NCBI RefSeq assembly: GCF_900143005.1
Contig: NZ_FRCS01000004.1
Coordinates: 434,001-498,000 of the forward strand
From: Cryptosporangium aurantiacum
Lineage (GTDB): Bacteria > Actinomycetota > Actinomycetes > Mycobacteriales > Cryptosporangiaceae
Length of the DNA stretch: 64,000 nt
Reading direction: 5' to 3'
Below are positions 1 to 7,896 of the stretch, one piece after another; within the stretch, counting starts at the first letter, position 1, and each line of letters begins with the position of its first letter. A program made the position numbers and the translations under genes. The notes below the pieces were generated by a model, which had not been told where the DNA came from, searched no databases, and saw only the letters and a program-made list of their open reading frames with translations.

Positions 1-636
1 CCGGTCGACCCGCGACGACAGCGCCCCCAACCGGCGGAACGCCTCCACGACCAGCGGCGAGAGGCAGGCCTCCGCACCGCCGGCGAGAACGACGTCGGCC
101 ATCCCCGACCGGATCGCCCGGAGCCCCTCCCCGATCGCGACCGTGCTGCTGGCGCACGCGGCCACGTGGGTGGAGACCGGGCCGGTGACGCCGAAGCGCA
201 AGCCGATCCGGGCCGCGGTGGCGCTGGGCATGAGCATCGGCACGGTGTGCGCGGTGAAGCCGTCATGCCCGGCGTCCCACGACTGGGTGAGCGCCTCCGC
301 CGCCGACGCGACGCCCGCACCGCCGGTTCCGAACGTCACCGCCCAGCGGTTGCGGGCGCCGTGCTTGCGCAGTCCGCTGTCGCGGACGGCGTCCACCGCC
401 GCGGCCAGTCCGAGTTCCGCCGTCCGGTCGGCGCCCTGTCTGCCGCGACCGGGGAAATAACTGGCGACGTCGAACTGCGGAACGATTCCGGCCAGATACG
501 GCGTCTCACCGTCGGCGCACCGCCTGGTCAGTGAAACCCCGGCCAGAAGCGCATCGAAAGCAGCGCCGACGGTCGTACCTGCCGGGCTCTTGACGCCGAT
601 GCCGGTGACCGCGACACGAATTCGCCCGCCCGTCAC
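1..636 (-). CDS. beta-ketoacyl-ACP synthase (KAS I/II family), N-terminal 212 residues, cut by window edge
   Basis: Condensing enzyme of fatty-acid or polyketide synthesis, cytosolic. I read it from a GTG at 636 (V-T-G-G-R-I-R-V-A-V-T-G-I-G-V) through the left edge with no stop. The opening V-T-G-I-G-V and the later G-P-V-S-T-H-V-A-A-C-A-S-S segment are the ketoacyl-synthase fold and its nucleophile elbow. The cysteine of A-C-A-S-S is the expected acyl-accepting residue. The usual length is about 410 residues, so roughly half, including both catalytic histidines, lies outside the window. It resembles FabF-like enzymes more than the KS-alpha chain of aromatic PKS, but a biosynthetic cluster beyond the edge cannot be excluded. 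No close partner gene is visible; the QueA-like gene upstream is separated by about 140 bp. Confidence 0.88.
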   Translation of the reverse strand, partial: MTGGRIRVAVTGIGVKSPAGTTVGAAFDALLAGVSLTRRCADGETPYLAGIVPQFDVASYFPGRGRQGADRTAELGLAAAVDAVRDSGLRKHGARNRWAVTFGTGGAGVASAAEALTQSWDAGHDGFTAHTVPMLMPSATAARIGLRFGVTGPVSTHVAACASSTVAIGEGLRAIRSGMADVVLAGGAEACLSPLVVEAFRRLGALSSRVDR

Positions 637-778
637 GACGGCTCCGCGCAGCGGAATACCAATCGCGCAGGGCAAGATTGTTCGAGTGCGACAGAAAACA
701 TCCCCCGACCCCGATTCCCTAGCCGAATTTGCGGCTCACAATAGCGTGGGAACGGGAACGCAATAATGCTTTCGCGAC

Positions 779-1816
779 TCAGGGCAAGAGTAGGCAGCTG
801 TCGCCGAATTCGTGCCAGCGGTAGCCCTCGGCGACCGCGGCGCGGTACGCCGCCTGCACGAGCGCCGGGCCCGCGACGGCCTCGAGCAGCAGGAGGTGGG
901 ACGCCTCCGGCGTGTGCCACCCGGTGACCAGCCCGTTCACCACGCGCGCCGGGTGGTCCGGTCCGATCACCAGGTCGGTCCAGCCCTCGGTCGCCACGAC
1001 GCGACCGCCCTCGTCCACCGCGCTCTCCAGCGCCCTGGTCACGGTCGTCCCGACCGCGACCACCCGCCCGCCGGCCTGCCGGACCGACTCGACCTGCCGG
1101 GCGGTGGCCGGCGGCACCCGGAACCGCTCGGTCTGCGGGCCCTCCCCGAACTCCTGCGACGAGACGCCGGTGTGCAGTAACACCGGCGCGACGCCGATGC
1201 CCCTGGTCACCAGGTCGGTCACCATCCGGTCGGTGAACGGACGCCCGGCGCTGGCCATCTCCGCGCTGCCCGGCTCCCGCGCGAACACCGGCTGGTATTC
1301 CGCGAGTGGCCAGCGTCCGTGCAGGTAGCCGTAGGTGATCGGGCGACCGTGCCGGTTGAGCCAGGCCTCCACCGGTCCCTCCAGGACGACGTCCGCTGCC
1401 CAGAGCCGGACGCCGGCCGGATGGGCGTCGGCGGGCGCCCGCAGCGTGAGCCGGGCGTCGTCGGGCACCGTGATCCGCTCGCCGGGCCTGGCGTCCAGAA
1501 CCGGGCCGGAGCCGTCCGGGACCCGTAGTTCGACGATCCACCCACCGCCGGTGGCGCGCGGCGCCGAGAAGTGCACGACGACCGGGGTCCCGTCCGGGCG
1601 ACGACCGTCCACTGCGGCCGGAAGCGTGCCCGACGTGTTGACGACGACCAGGTCGCCGGGGCGGAGGAACTCCGGCAGCGCGGCGAACCGCGTCGAGGTC
1701 AGCCCGGACGGCGTCGCCACCAGCAGCCGCACGCCGTCCCGGGACAGGCCACGCGCTTCCGGCGGAACGGTCGCCTCCGCGTCCGTAGGCAGAGTGAACA
1801 CCGTCCGGGGTTTCAC
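779..1816 (-). CDS. QueA-like S-adenosylmethionine:tRNA ribosyltransferase-isomerase family protein
   Basis: 345 residues, close to the usual QueA length of about 350. The N-terminal half carries the L-R-P-G-D-L-V-V-V-N-T-S-G-T-L-P-A stretch that matches the QueA L-R-P-G-D-x-x-V-x-N-D-T-R-V-x-P-A motif. Further on, H-T-G-V-S-S and G-G-R-V-V-A-V-G-T-T-V-T-R-A-L-E-S match the H-V-G-x-G-T-F and G-G-R-V-I-A-V-G-T-T regions. Canonical QueA transfers the ribosyl moiety of SAM onto preQ1 in tRNA to make epoxyqueuosine. No tgt, queG or preQ1 synthesis gene is in the window, and the D-T-R and G-T-F motifs are altered, so this may be a paralogue acting on another substrate. Its ATG overlaps the stop of the upstream SDR (ATGA at 1813-1816), so the two are translationally coupled. 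Confidence 0.8.
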   Translation of the reverse strand: MKPRTVFTLPTDAEATVPPEARGLSRDGVRLLVATPSGLTSTRFAALPEFLRPGDLVVVNTSGTLPAAVDGRRPDGTPVVVHFSAPRATGGGWIVELRVPDGSGPVLDARPGERITVPDDARLTLRAPADAHPAGVRLWAADVVLEGPVEAWLNRHGRPITYGYLHGRWPLAEYQPVFAREPGSAEMASAGRPFTDRMVTDLVTRGIGVAPVLLHTGVSSQEFGEGPQTERFRVPPATARQVESVRQAGGRVVAVGTTVTRALESAVDEGGRVVATEGWTDLVIGPDHPARVVNGLVTGWHTPEASHLLLLEAVAGPALVQAAYRAAVAEGYRWHEFGDSCLLLP

Positions 1817-2526
1817 GCCCCCACCCCCGCCAGCAACTCGGACGCCCGGTACCGCCCGCTCGGCGGCCGTTCGGTCACCAGCCGCAGCAGCGCCGGAACC
1901 ACGGTCTCCGGCTCCGGACGGTCGGAGATGTCCTCGCCGGGGAACGCTTCCTGGTGCATCGCGGTCCGCATGTCACCGGGGTCGAACGCGTACACCCGGA
2001 CGTCGGCCCGCTCCACCGCGAGCACCGCGCTGACCTGGTCGAGCGCGGCCTTGCTGGCCCCGTAACCGCCCCAGTGCGGGTACGCCTCGACCGCCGCGTC
2101 CGAGCTGACGTTGACGATCGTGCCGTCCACCTCGGCCAGCGACGGCAGCAGCAGCTGGATCAGCCCGACCGGGGCGAGGACGTTGACCGCCAGCACCGAC
2201 GCCAGCCGGTGGAGCGGGTACTCCGCGATCGGCGGCATCGGGCCGAGCAGGCTCGCGTTGTTCACGAGCAGGTCGACCGTGCTTCCAGCGCCGATCGTGC
2301 CGGCGACCCGGGCGAGCACTTCCCGGTGGGCGGGGTCGGCGACGTCGCCGGGCACGGCCAGCACTTGTGTGCCCGGGCCGCCGCGGCTCCGCAGCTCGGC
2401 AACCGTCCGTTCGAGAGCGGCGTTGTCCCGTCCGTCGACGACGAGGTCCCAGCCGCGGGCCACCAGAGCCAGCGCGGTGGCCCGTCCGAAACCGCGGGAC
2501 GCACCGGTGATCAGAGCGACAGGCAT
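1813..2526 (-). CDS. SDR family NAD(P)-dependent oxidoreductase
   Basis: 237-residue short-chain dehydrogenase/reductase. The Rossmann cofactor motif is at residues 7-13 (T-G-A-S-R-G-F-G), the N-N-A-S-L structural motif follows around residue 90, and the catalytic pair Y-G-A-S-K lies near residue 155 after a serine in V-N-V-S-S. The arginine after the glycine motif suggests NADP(H). The ATG at 2526 is preceded by GGAGGAA. It is the first gene of a two-gene operon with the QueA-like gene and faces soxR across an 79-bp region containing a MerR-type promoter, which makes it a probable SoxR target. The substrate cannot be read from the sequence. Confidence 0.9.
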   Translation of the reverse strand: MPVALITGASRGFGRATALALVARGWDLVVDGRDNAALERTVAELRSRGGPGTQVLAVPGDVADPAHREVLARVAGTIGAGSTVDLLVNNASLLGPMPPIAEYPLHRLASVLAVNVLAPVGLIQLLLPSLAEVDGTIVNVSSDAAVEAYPHWGGYGASKAALDQVSAVLAVERADVRVYAFDPGDMRTAMHQEAFPGEDISDRPEPETVVPALLRLVTERPPSGRYRASELLAGVGA

Positions 2527-2554
2527 GGCTTCCTCCAGTTCGGTCGATGCCAGT

Positions 2555-2585
2555 ACGGTAGGAAGTGAAGTTGACTTCAGGTCAA
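2555..2585 (-). promoter_or_regulatory. SoxR-type promoter with 19-bp spacer and SoxR-box-like palindrome
   Basis: Reading the minus strand: a -35 TTGACC at 2585-2580, a 19-nt spacer, and a -10 TACCGT at 2560-2555, about 29 nt before the SDR start. The spacer contains the perfect dyad TGAAGTCAACTTCA (2579-2566). Its core AAGT-N2-ACTT matches the core of the E. coli soxS SoxR box as I remember it. A 19-bp spacer with an operator inside it is the hallmark of promoters activated by MerR-family proteins through DNA distortion. The neighbouring divergent gene encodes SoxR, so the assignment is well supported, though direct binding is inferred. Confidence 0.8.
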
Positions 2586-2605
2586 GGTCTCGGGAGGCGG
2601 ATGTC

Positions 2606-3070
2606 GTGTCGGACCTGCTGACGATGGGTGACGTGTCGCACCGCAGTGGACACGCACCATCCGCCCTGCGCTACTACGAACGCGTCGGGCTGCTGGAGGC
2701 CACCCGCACCACCGGCAACCAGCGGCGGTACCACCGCTCGGTGCTGCGGCGGCTGGCGTTCATCCGGGCCGCGCGGCACGTGGGGCTGAGCCTGGAGGAG
2801 ATCCGGGACGCGCTCGCCACGCTGCCCGCCGGGCGCACGCCGACCCGCGCCGACTGGACACGCCTCTCGCGGACCTGGCGCAGCCGGCTCGACGACCAGA
2901 TCGCGGCGCTCAGCGCGCTGCGCGACGGGCTCGACTCGTGCATCGGCTGCGGGTGCCTCTCGCTGCAGCGGTGCCGGCTTTCCAACCCCGGTGACCGGGC
3001 CGCTCCCGCCGGGCCCGGCGCGGTCTACCTCCCGAAGCTGCTCCGCGACCCGGTCCACGAGGAAGCGTGA
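2606..3070 (+). CDS. soxR: SoxR-type redox-sensing MerR-family activator
   Basis: 154 residues from a GTG at 2606 with GGGAGG seven bases upstream; an in-frame ATG six codons later is the alternative. Residues 5-75 form the MerR winged helix (L-R-Y-Y-E-R-V-G-L-L), followed by a dimerisation helix. Cysteines at 112, 115, 117 and 123 give the C-x2-C-x-C-x5-C signature that binds the [2Fe-2S] cluster. In known SoxR proteins, oxidation of this cluster by redox-cycling compounds switches on target promoters. In actinomycetes SoxR usually responds to endogenous redox-active metabolites and lacks a SoxS partner. The divergent SDR/QueA-like operon carries the matching promoter. The downstream SAM hydrolase starts on the soxR stop codon, so it is likely co-expressed. 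Confidence 0.92.
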   Translation: MSDLLTMGDVSHRSGHAPSALRYYERVGLLEATRTTGNQRRYHRSVLRRLAFIRAARHVGLSLEEIRDALATLPAGRTPTRADWTRLSRTWRSRLDDQIAALSALRDGLDSCIGCGCLSLQRCRLSNPGDRAAPAGPGAVYLPKLLRDPVHEEA

Positions 3071-3882
3071 CGATGCGGCACCTCTCGTTCACCACCGACT
3101 ACGGCCTCTCGGACGCGTTCGTCGCGATCTGCCACGGCGTCGCACTTCGCACCGCGCCCGGCGTCCGCATCATCGACGTCACCCATCTCGTGCCGCTCGC
3201 CGACGTCCGACGCGGAGCGTCGGTGCTGGCCGACGCCGTTCCCTACCTGCCGGAGGGCACCGTGCACGTGGCGGTCGTCGACCCGGGCGTGGGCACCGCG
3301 CGGCGGGCGGTCGCGATCGAGGCGGCGGAGGGGCTGCTGGTCGGGCCGGACAACGGCCTGCTGCTCCCGGCAGCCGACGCGCTCGGCGGTGCGGTCGCCG
3401 CGGTCGAGCTGACCGACCCCACCCCCGCCCGCACGTTCCACGGCCGGGACCTGTTCATGCCCGCCGCGGCGCGGCTGGCGTCCGGCGCGGCGCTCGCCTC
3501 GCTGGGGCCGCCGGCCGACGTCGCGGCGCTGCTCCGGCTGCCGACGACCGAGACCCGGTCCGGGCCGGGCTGGCTGGAGTCCGAGGTCCGGTCGGTCGAC
3601 CGGTTCGGCTCGCTGCAGCTCGCCGCTACCGCGGCGGATCTGGTGCCGTTCGGCCCGACCGTGCACGTCCTTCTGGTGGACGCCGGGCAGCAGCCGATTT
3701 CGGTGGTGCGCGGAGAGACGTTCGGTGACGTACCGCCCGGCGACCTCGTGCTGCTCGTCGATTCCACGGGCCGCGCCGCGCTCTCGGTCAACCAGGGCAG
3801 CGCCGCCGCACGGCTAGGCGTCGACGCCGGTGCGGTGGTGCGGATCTTCACGCACGGACAGGGGCGCGGACCGGGAGAGTGA
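3067..3882 (+). CDS. SAM hydroxide adenosyltransferase (DUF62 / SAM hydrolase family)
   Basis: 271 residues from a GTG at 3067 that overlaps the soxR stop; GAGGAAG precedes it. An ATG two codons later is equally possible. The family cleaves S-adenosylmethionine with water to adenosine and methionine and is homologous to the fluorinase/chlorinase fold. The conserved V-D-P-G-V-G-T segment (Asp72), the following Arg79/80, the G-P-D-N-G motif near 93 and F-H-G-R-D (His125) supply the Asp-Arg-His set expected of the hydrolase branch. Pairing a SAM hydrolase with soxR, opposite a QueA-like SAM enzyme, is unusual. The 3' end overlaps the convergent histidine kinase gene by 35 bp. Confidence 0.9.
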   Translation: MTMRHLSFTTDYGLSDAFVAICHGVALRTAPGVRIIDVTHLVPLADVRRGASVLADAVPYLPEGTVHVAVVDPGVGTARRAVAIEAAEGLLVGPDNGLLLPAADALGGAVAAVELTDPTPARTFHGRDLFMPAAARLASGAALASLGPPADVAALLRLPTTETRSGPGWLESEVRSVDRFGSLQLAATAADLVPFGPTVHVLLVDAGQQPISVVRGETFGDVPPGDLVLLVDSTGRAALSVNQGSAAARLGVDAGAVVRIFTHGQGRGPGE

Positions 3883-6805
3883 GCGTGAACGTGGTGCCGT
3901 CGCCGAGCCGCGATTCCGCCGAGATCCGGCCCCCGTGATGCTCGACGATCGTCTTCACGATCGACAGCCCGAGCCCGGTGCCCTGGATCGCCTCGTCCAT
4001 CGCGTTGGACGAGCGGAAGAACCGGTCGAACAGCCGGCTCTGCTCGTCCTCCGGGATGCCGATGCCGGTGTCGGCGACGGTCACCACCGCCTCGTCCCCC
4101 ACCCGGCGGCCGGTCAGCGTCACCGAACCACCTGGCGGGGTGAACTTCACGCCGTTGGACAACAGGTTCAGCAGCACCCGGTCGAGGTGAGCGGCGTCCC
4201 CGCGCACGACTCCCAGGTCGGGCGGGAAGTCCGCGTCCAGCCGTAGGTCGCGGGCCGCCGCCAGCGGTGCCACCGCGCCGACCGCGGCCGACAGCAGCGA
4301 CGCGAGGTCGACGTCGTCCTGCCGGATCCGGAACGCGCCGGCGTCGATCCGGGAGAGCGTCAGCAGGTCCTCGACCAGCAGGAGCAACCGCTGCGAGCTG
4401 CGGTGCGCCACCTTGACCATCGCGGCCTGGTCGCTCGTGATCGGACCGACGTCGCCGTCCATCAGCAGCTCCAGGTAGCCGGAGATGCTGGTCAGCGGCG
4501 TCCGGAGCTCGTGCGAGACGGTGGACACCAGGTCGGTGCGCACCTGGTCGATCTCGCGAAGGTGGCTCGCGGCCTCCCGCTCGCTCGCGACCGCGTCCTT
4601 GAGCGCCTGCTCGGTGCGCTTCCGGTCGGTGATGTCCGCGAACGTGACGACGACACCGTCGATCTGGCCGTCCCGGCGCAGCGGCGCGGAGACGTACTCC
4701 ACCGGCACCGGCGCACCGTCCCGACGCCAGAACACCTCGGTATCCACCCGGTGCGTGCTGCCGTCGACGATGCTGCGGATGATCGGGCAGTCGTCCGGCG
4801 GGAACGGCGAGCCGTCCGGGCGGTGGTGGTGCAGTGCCGTGTGGGCGGGGCGTCCGACCAGCTCGTCGACCGACCAGCCGAGCGACCGGGCCGCCTGCTT
4901 GTTGACGAACGTGATCAGCCCGTTCCGGTCGAGGCCGTAGATGCCTTCGCCGGAGCAGTCGACCAGCTGCTCGAAGCGGTGCGCCATCCGCGCGCGCTCC
5001 CGCTCCAGCCGGTGGGCCTCGGTGAGGTCGAACGCGATGCCGATGTGGCCCTCGATCGCACCGTCCCGGTCCCGCAGCGACGTGACGGTCAGCAACACCG
5101 GCAGCTTGTATCCGTCCGACCGGACGTAGGTCCACTCCCGGGTGCTCGGCCCGCCGTTCTTCATCAGCGTCGGGAAGACCTCGGTCGGGCCACTCACTCC
5201 CAGCTCGTGGGCCATCGCGGCCATCTCCGCCGGGTCGTGCAGCAGGTCGAGCGCGGCCTTTCCGATCGCCTCCTCGGCGCGGTAGCCGAGCATCCGGTGC
5301 GCACCCTCGTTGAACACCGTGATCAGGCCGCGCGCGTCGCAGCCGATGATCGCGCACTCGGTCGCGCCCCGCAGAACGCCTTCCAGCAGGTCGTTCGTCC
5401 GCCGCACCTCGGTCTCGACGCGGCGGCGTTCGGTCACGTCCCGGAGGATCGCGGTCGCGAACACCCCGCGCGGGCTCTCCCAGGTCGAGACCGACGCCTC
5501 GACGTGCAGCACGGTGCCGTCCGCCCGGGTGGCGGCCACCTCCACCGTGGGGTCCGGGTGCCCGCCTGCCGACGCGTTCCGGCCGGTCAACACGGCCAGC
5601 CCACCCGGGATGACCCGGTCGAGCGGCGCCCCGAGGATCGCGCCGGGCGCGATGCCGAACATCCGCGCCGCACCCCGGTTCCACGCCGTCACCTGCCCGG
5701 CGTAGTCAACGGTGACGATCGCGTCGGTCGCGGTGTCGGTCACCGAGCGGAGCTCCGCGGTCATCGAGGCCGCGAGCGATCGGGCCCGCGCCCGGGTGGA
5801 CGTCAGGGCGAGCAGCAACGCTCCGGCCAGCACCGCCACCGCGGCGCCACCGATCCCCAGCCCGAGCGGCCCGTACCGGGTGACCGGGCCGAGGTTCGGC
5901 GCCGCCGCGTACCGGATGCGCCAGTGACGCCCGGCCACCGCCAGATCGGTCTCCTCGACGGCGTCGGACCGGGGGTTCCGAGACGGGGTCGTGTAGAGGG
6001 CGGCGGCCGCCGGATCGGCCACCCCGGCGTCGTCCAGCCAGAGCCGGTCGGCGTCGGGGCCGAGCGCACCGTCGGCGAGGTCCCCCATCCGGAACGCCGC
6101 GTAGACCACGCCGCTGAACGCCGCCCGGCGTTCGGCGACCGTGCTCGGGATCGCCCCGGTGCGGTAGACCGGCACCATCATCAGCGTGCCGCGCTGGGTG
6201 CCGGTCTCCTGCACCAGCGTCGTGGGGGCGGTGAGCCGCGGAGTCGCGAGGTCACGGGCGGCGAGCGCCGCGGTGCGGCGGTGCGGCTCGCTCAGGAAGT
6301 CCAGCCCCAGCGCGGCCTCGTTGCCGCCGACCGGGTCGAGGTACGTGATCGGAAGCGCGGCGCCGGTGCCTGCCGGCTTGATCCGGAATTCCGGGTAGCT
6401 CAGCATCGCCGTGGCCGTCGCCGACGCGGTCCGCGCGGAGAACGCCGTCCGCTGGGCGGCGTCGACGTACTCCGCCATGCCGATGACCTGGATGCCCGGG
6501 TAGCGGCTGCGGACCGCGACCGCGCCGGCGAACCGGTGGTACTCGGTGCGGGTCGGCCAGCCGTCGGTGCGGATCCAGGCGGCGATCCCGCGCAGCGCCT
6601 CGACGTAGTGGTCGACCTGCCGCTCGATCCGGGAGGCGGCGTCGGCGGTCTGCGCCCGTGCTTCCTGGACGCGCGTCCGCTCGCTGAGGTGGGCGGCGAA
6701 CGCGGCGGCGAGCACGGCCACCGCGATCACGGTCACGGTCGTGAGCACGGCGGCGCCCCAGCGAACCGCGCCCACGCGCCAGTGCTGGCCGTGCTCCTCC
6801 CTCAT
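3848..6805 (-). CDS. membrane sensor histidine kinase, CHASE-PAS-PAS-PAS-HisKA-HATPase
   Basis: 985 residues. A transmembrane helix at about 16-40 and another at about 313-336 flank an extracytoplasmic CHASE domain (roughly 70-290, including Y-P-E-F-R-I and Y-L-D-P-V), which in this class senses small ligands outside the cell. Three PAS domains follow (about 345-460, 475-600, 610-730). The HisKA domain has S-T-V-S-H-E-L-R-T-P with phospho-acceptor His765. The ATPase domain has the N box N-L-L-S-N-G near 890, D-T-G-I-G-I-P at 912 and G-T-G-L-G-L-S-I-V at 942. No response regulator is adjacent, so it is an orphan kinase. The ATG at 6805 has no ribosome-binding site and probably starts a leaderless transcript. 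The 3' end overlaps the SAM hydrolase gene. Confidence 0.93.
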   Translation of the reverse strand: MREEHGQHWRVGAVRWGAAVLTTVTVIAVAVLAAAFAAHLSERTRVQEARAQTADAASRIERQVDHYVEALRGIAAWIRTDGWPTRTEYHRFAGAVAVRSRYPGIQVIGMAEYVDAAQRTAFSARTASATATAMLSYPEFRIKPAGTGAALPITYLDPVGGNEAALGLDFLSEPHRRTAALAARDLATPRLTAPTTLVQETGTQRGTLMMVPVYRTGAIPSTVAERRAAFSGVVYAAFRMGDLADGALGPDADRLWLDDAGVADPAAAALYTTPSRNPRSDAVEETDLAVAGRHWRIRYAAAPNLGPVTRYGPLGLGIGGAAVAVLAGALLLALTSTRARARSLAASMTAELRSVTDTATDAIVTVDYAGQVTAWNRGAARMFGIAPGAILGAPLDRVIPGGLAVLTGRNASAGGHPDPTVEVAATRADGTVLHVEASVSTWESPRGVFATAILRDVTERRRVETEVRRTNDLLEGVLRGATECAIIGCDARGLITVFNEGAHRMLGYRAEEAIGKAALDLLHDPAEMAAMAHELGVSGPTEVFPTLMKNGGPSTREWTYVRSDGYKLPVLLTVTSLRDRDGAIEGHIGIAFDLTEAHRLERERARMAHRFEQLVDCSGEGIYGLDRNGLITFVNKQAARSLGWSVDELVGRPAHTALHHHRPDGSPFPPDDCPIIRSIVDGSTHRVDTEVFWRRDGAPVPVEYVSAPLRRDGQIDGVVVTFADITDRKRTEQALKDAVASEREAASHLREIDQVRTDLVSTVSHELRTPLTSISGYLELLMDGDVGPITSDQAAMVKVAHRSSQRLLLLVEDLLTLSRIDAGAFRIRQDDVDLASLLSAAVGAVAPLAAARDLRLDADFPPDLGVVRGDAAHLDRVLLNLLSNGVKFTPPGGSVTLTGRRVGDEAVVTVADTGIGIPEDEQSRLFDRFFRSSNAMDEAIQGTGLGLSIVKTIVEHHGGRISAESRLGDGTTFTLTLPVRAPVRA

Positions 6806-6817
6806 GAAACTAGAATA
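6806..6817 (-). promoter_or_regulatory. -10 element for leaderless transcription of the CHASE kinase
   Basis: On the minus strand TATTCT (6817-6812) is followed by exactly six bases and then the ATG at 6805, so transcription should begin at or next to the start codon. No Shine-Dalgarno sequence is present, and the 47-bp gap upstream is strikingly A+T-rich for this genome. The kinase therefore probably has its own promoter rather than depending only on read-through from the ABC operon. No convincing -35 is visible. Confidence 0.5.
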
Positions 6818-6852
6818 GCCACAATTAATGACATTAAAGACATACAGTGTGG

Positions 6853-7896
6853 TTAGGTGCGGGTGCGACTGTTCCACTGGTCGAAGCCGACCGCGACCAG
6901 GATCAGGACGCCGATCGCGATCTGCAGATAGAACGCGTTGATCGCGAGCAGGTTGCCGCCGTTGTTCAGGACGCCCATGATCAGCGCCCCGGTCGCGGCC
7001 CCCAGCGCTCCACCCTTGGCGCCGAACAGGCTGGCGCCGCCGATGACGCAGGCGGCGATCGCGTTCAGCTCGAACCCGGTGCCCGCGGTCGGGATGCCCG
7101 CGCCCAGCCGGGACGTGAGCAGGACGCCGCCCAGCCCGGCGAGCAGGCCGGAGATCGCGTACACGGCGATCGTCACCGCGGTCACCGGGACACCGGCCAG
7201 CCGCGCCGACTCGGGGTTCGACCCGACCGCGTAGATGTACCGGCCGAACACCGTCCTGGTGAGCACGAACCAGACCACGAGCACGACCGCGACGGCGATC
7301 AGCAGCAGGTTCGGGATGCCGAGCACGGTGCCATTGGCGATCTCCTGGAAGCCCTCCGGCAGCCCCTGGACGGTCTTCGCGTCGGTGATCACCAGGACGA
7401 CGCCGCGGGCGATCCCGAGCATGCCGAGCGTCGCGATGAACGGCGGCAGCTTGGCACGGGTGACCAGCAGGCCGTTCACCAGCCCCAGCACGGCGCCGAG
7501 CCCGACACCGACCACGATCGCCAGGACGATCGGCCAGCCGGCCACCAGGAGCTGGGCGGTGACCGCGCCGGACAGGCCCAGCACCGAGCCGACCGAGAGG
7601 TCGATGCCCGCGGTGAGGATCACCAGCAGCTGGCCGACCGCGATGATGCCGAAGATCGCGACCTGCCGGGCGAGGTTGGAGAGGTTGCCCGCGGTGAGGA
7701 ACGTGTCGCTGGCGAGGGTGAGTGCGCCGACGGCCACCAGGAGGACGACCAGGCCGCCGCTCTCGCGTCCGGCGATGTCGCCGAGGGTCAGGACGCGGTG
7801 GGAGGGTGTTTTTTCGGCTTTCTCGGCGAGGCTGTCGGGTTCGCTGGTGATCGTGGCGGTCGGGACCGGCTCCCGCCAGACGAGCCTAGGCACCAT
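6853..7896 (-). CDS. ribose-type sugar ABC transporter permease (RbsC family)
   Basis: 347-residue integral membrane protein with about nine or ten hydrophobic segments after a 45-residue polar N-terminus. Family hallmarks are the L-T-A-G-I-D-L-S-V-G-S segment near 110 and G-S-N-P-E-S-A-R-L-A-G near 225, followed by C-V-I-G-G-A-S-L-F-G. It forms the membrane channel for a pentose or related monosaccharide. The start overlaps the 3' end of the ATPase gene by 11 bp, which fixes it as the third gene of a binding protein-ATPase-permease operon. One permease gene implies a homodimer. The substrate cannot be assigned more closely. Confidence 0.92.
   Translation of the reverse strand: MVPRLVWREPVPTATITSEPDSLAEKAEKTPSHRVLTLGDIAGRESGGLVVLLVAVGALTLASDTFLTAGNLSNLARQVAIFGIIAVGQLLVILTAGIDLSVGSVLGLSGAVTAQLLVAGWPIVLAIVVGVGLGAVLGLVNGLLVTRAKLPPFIATLGMLGIARGVVLVITDAKTVQGLPEGFQEIANGTVLGIPNLLLIAVAVVLVVWFVLTRTVFGRYIYAVGSNPESARLAGVPVTAVTIAVYAISGLLAGLGGVLLTSRLGAGIPTAGTGFELNAIAACVIGGASLFGAKGGALGAATGALIMGVLNNGGNLLAINAFYLQIAIGVLILVAVGFDQWNSRTRT

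Noticed and set aside
1-636. Edge of a polyketide biosynthetic cluster
   Set aside because: Only half of one ketoacyl synthase is visible, it resembles FabF-type enzymes, and no chain-length factor, carrier protein or tailoring gene is next to it.
779-1816. True queuosine operon
   Set aside because: No tgt, queC-G or transport gene is nearby, key motifs are changed, and the gene is coupled to an SDR under a SoxR-type promoter.
3243-5684. Long alternative-frame product on the same strand as the CHASE kinase
   Set aside because: Low-complexity Arg/Gly/Asp sequence; the kinase frame carries every domain and the other does not.
4403-6856. 817-codon open frame antisense to the CHASE kinase
   Set aside because: It has no recognisable domain, is Arg/Gly/Val-rich, and mirrors the opposite-strand kinase, whose domains are all clear. 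Long antisense frames are expected at this G+C content.
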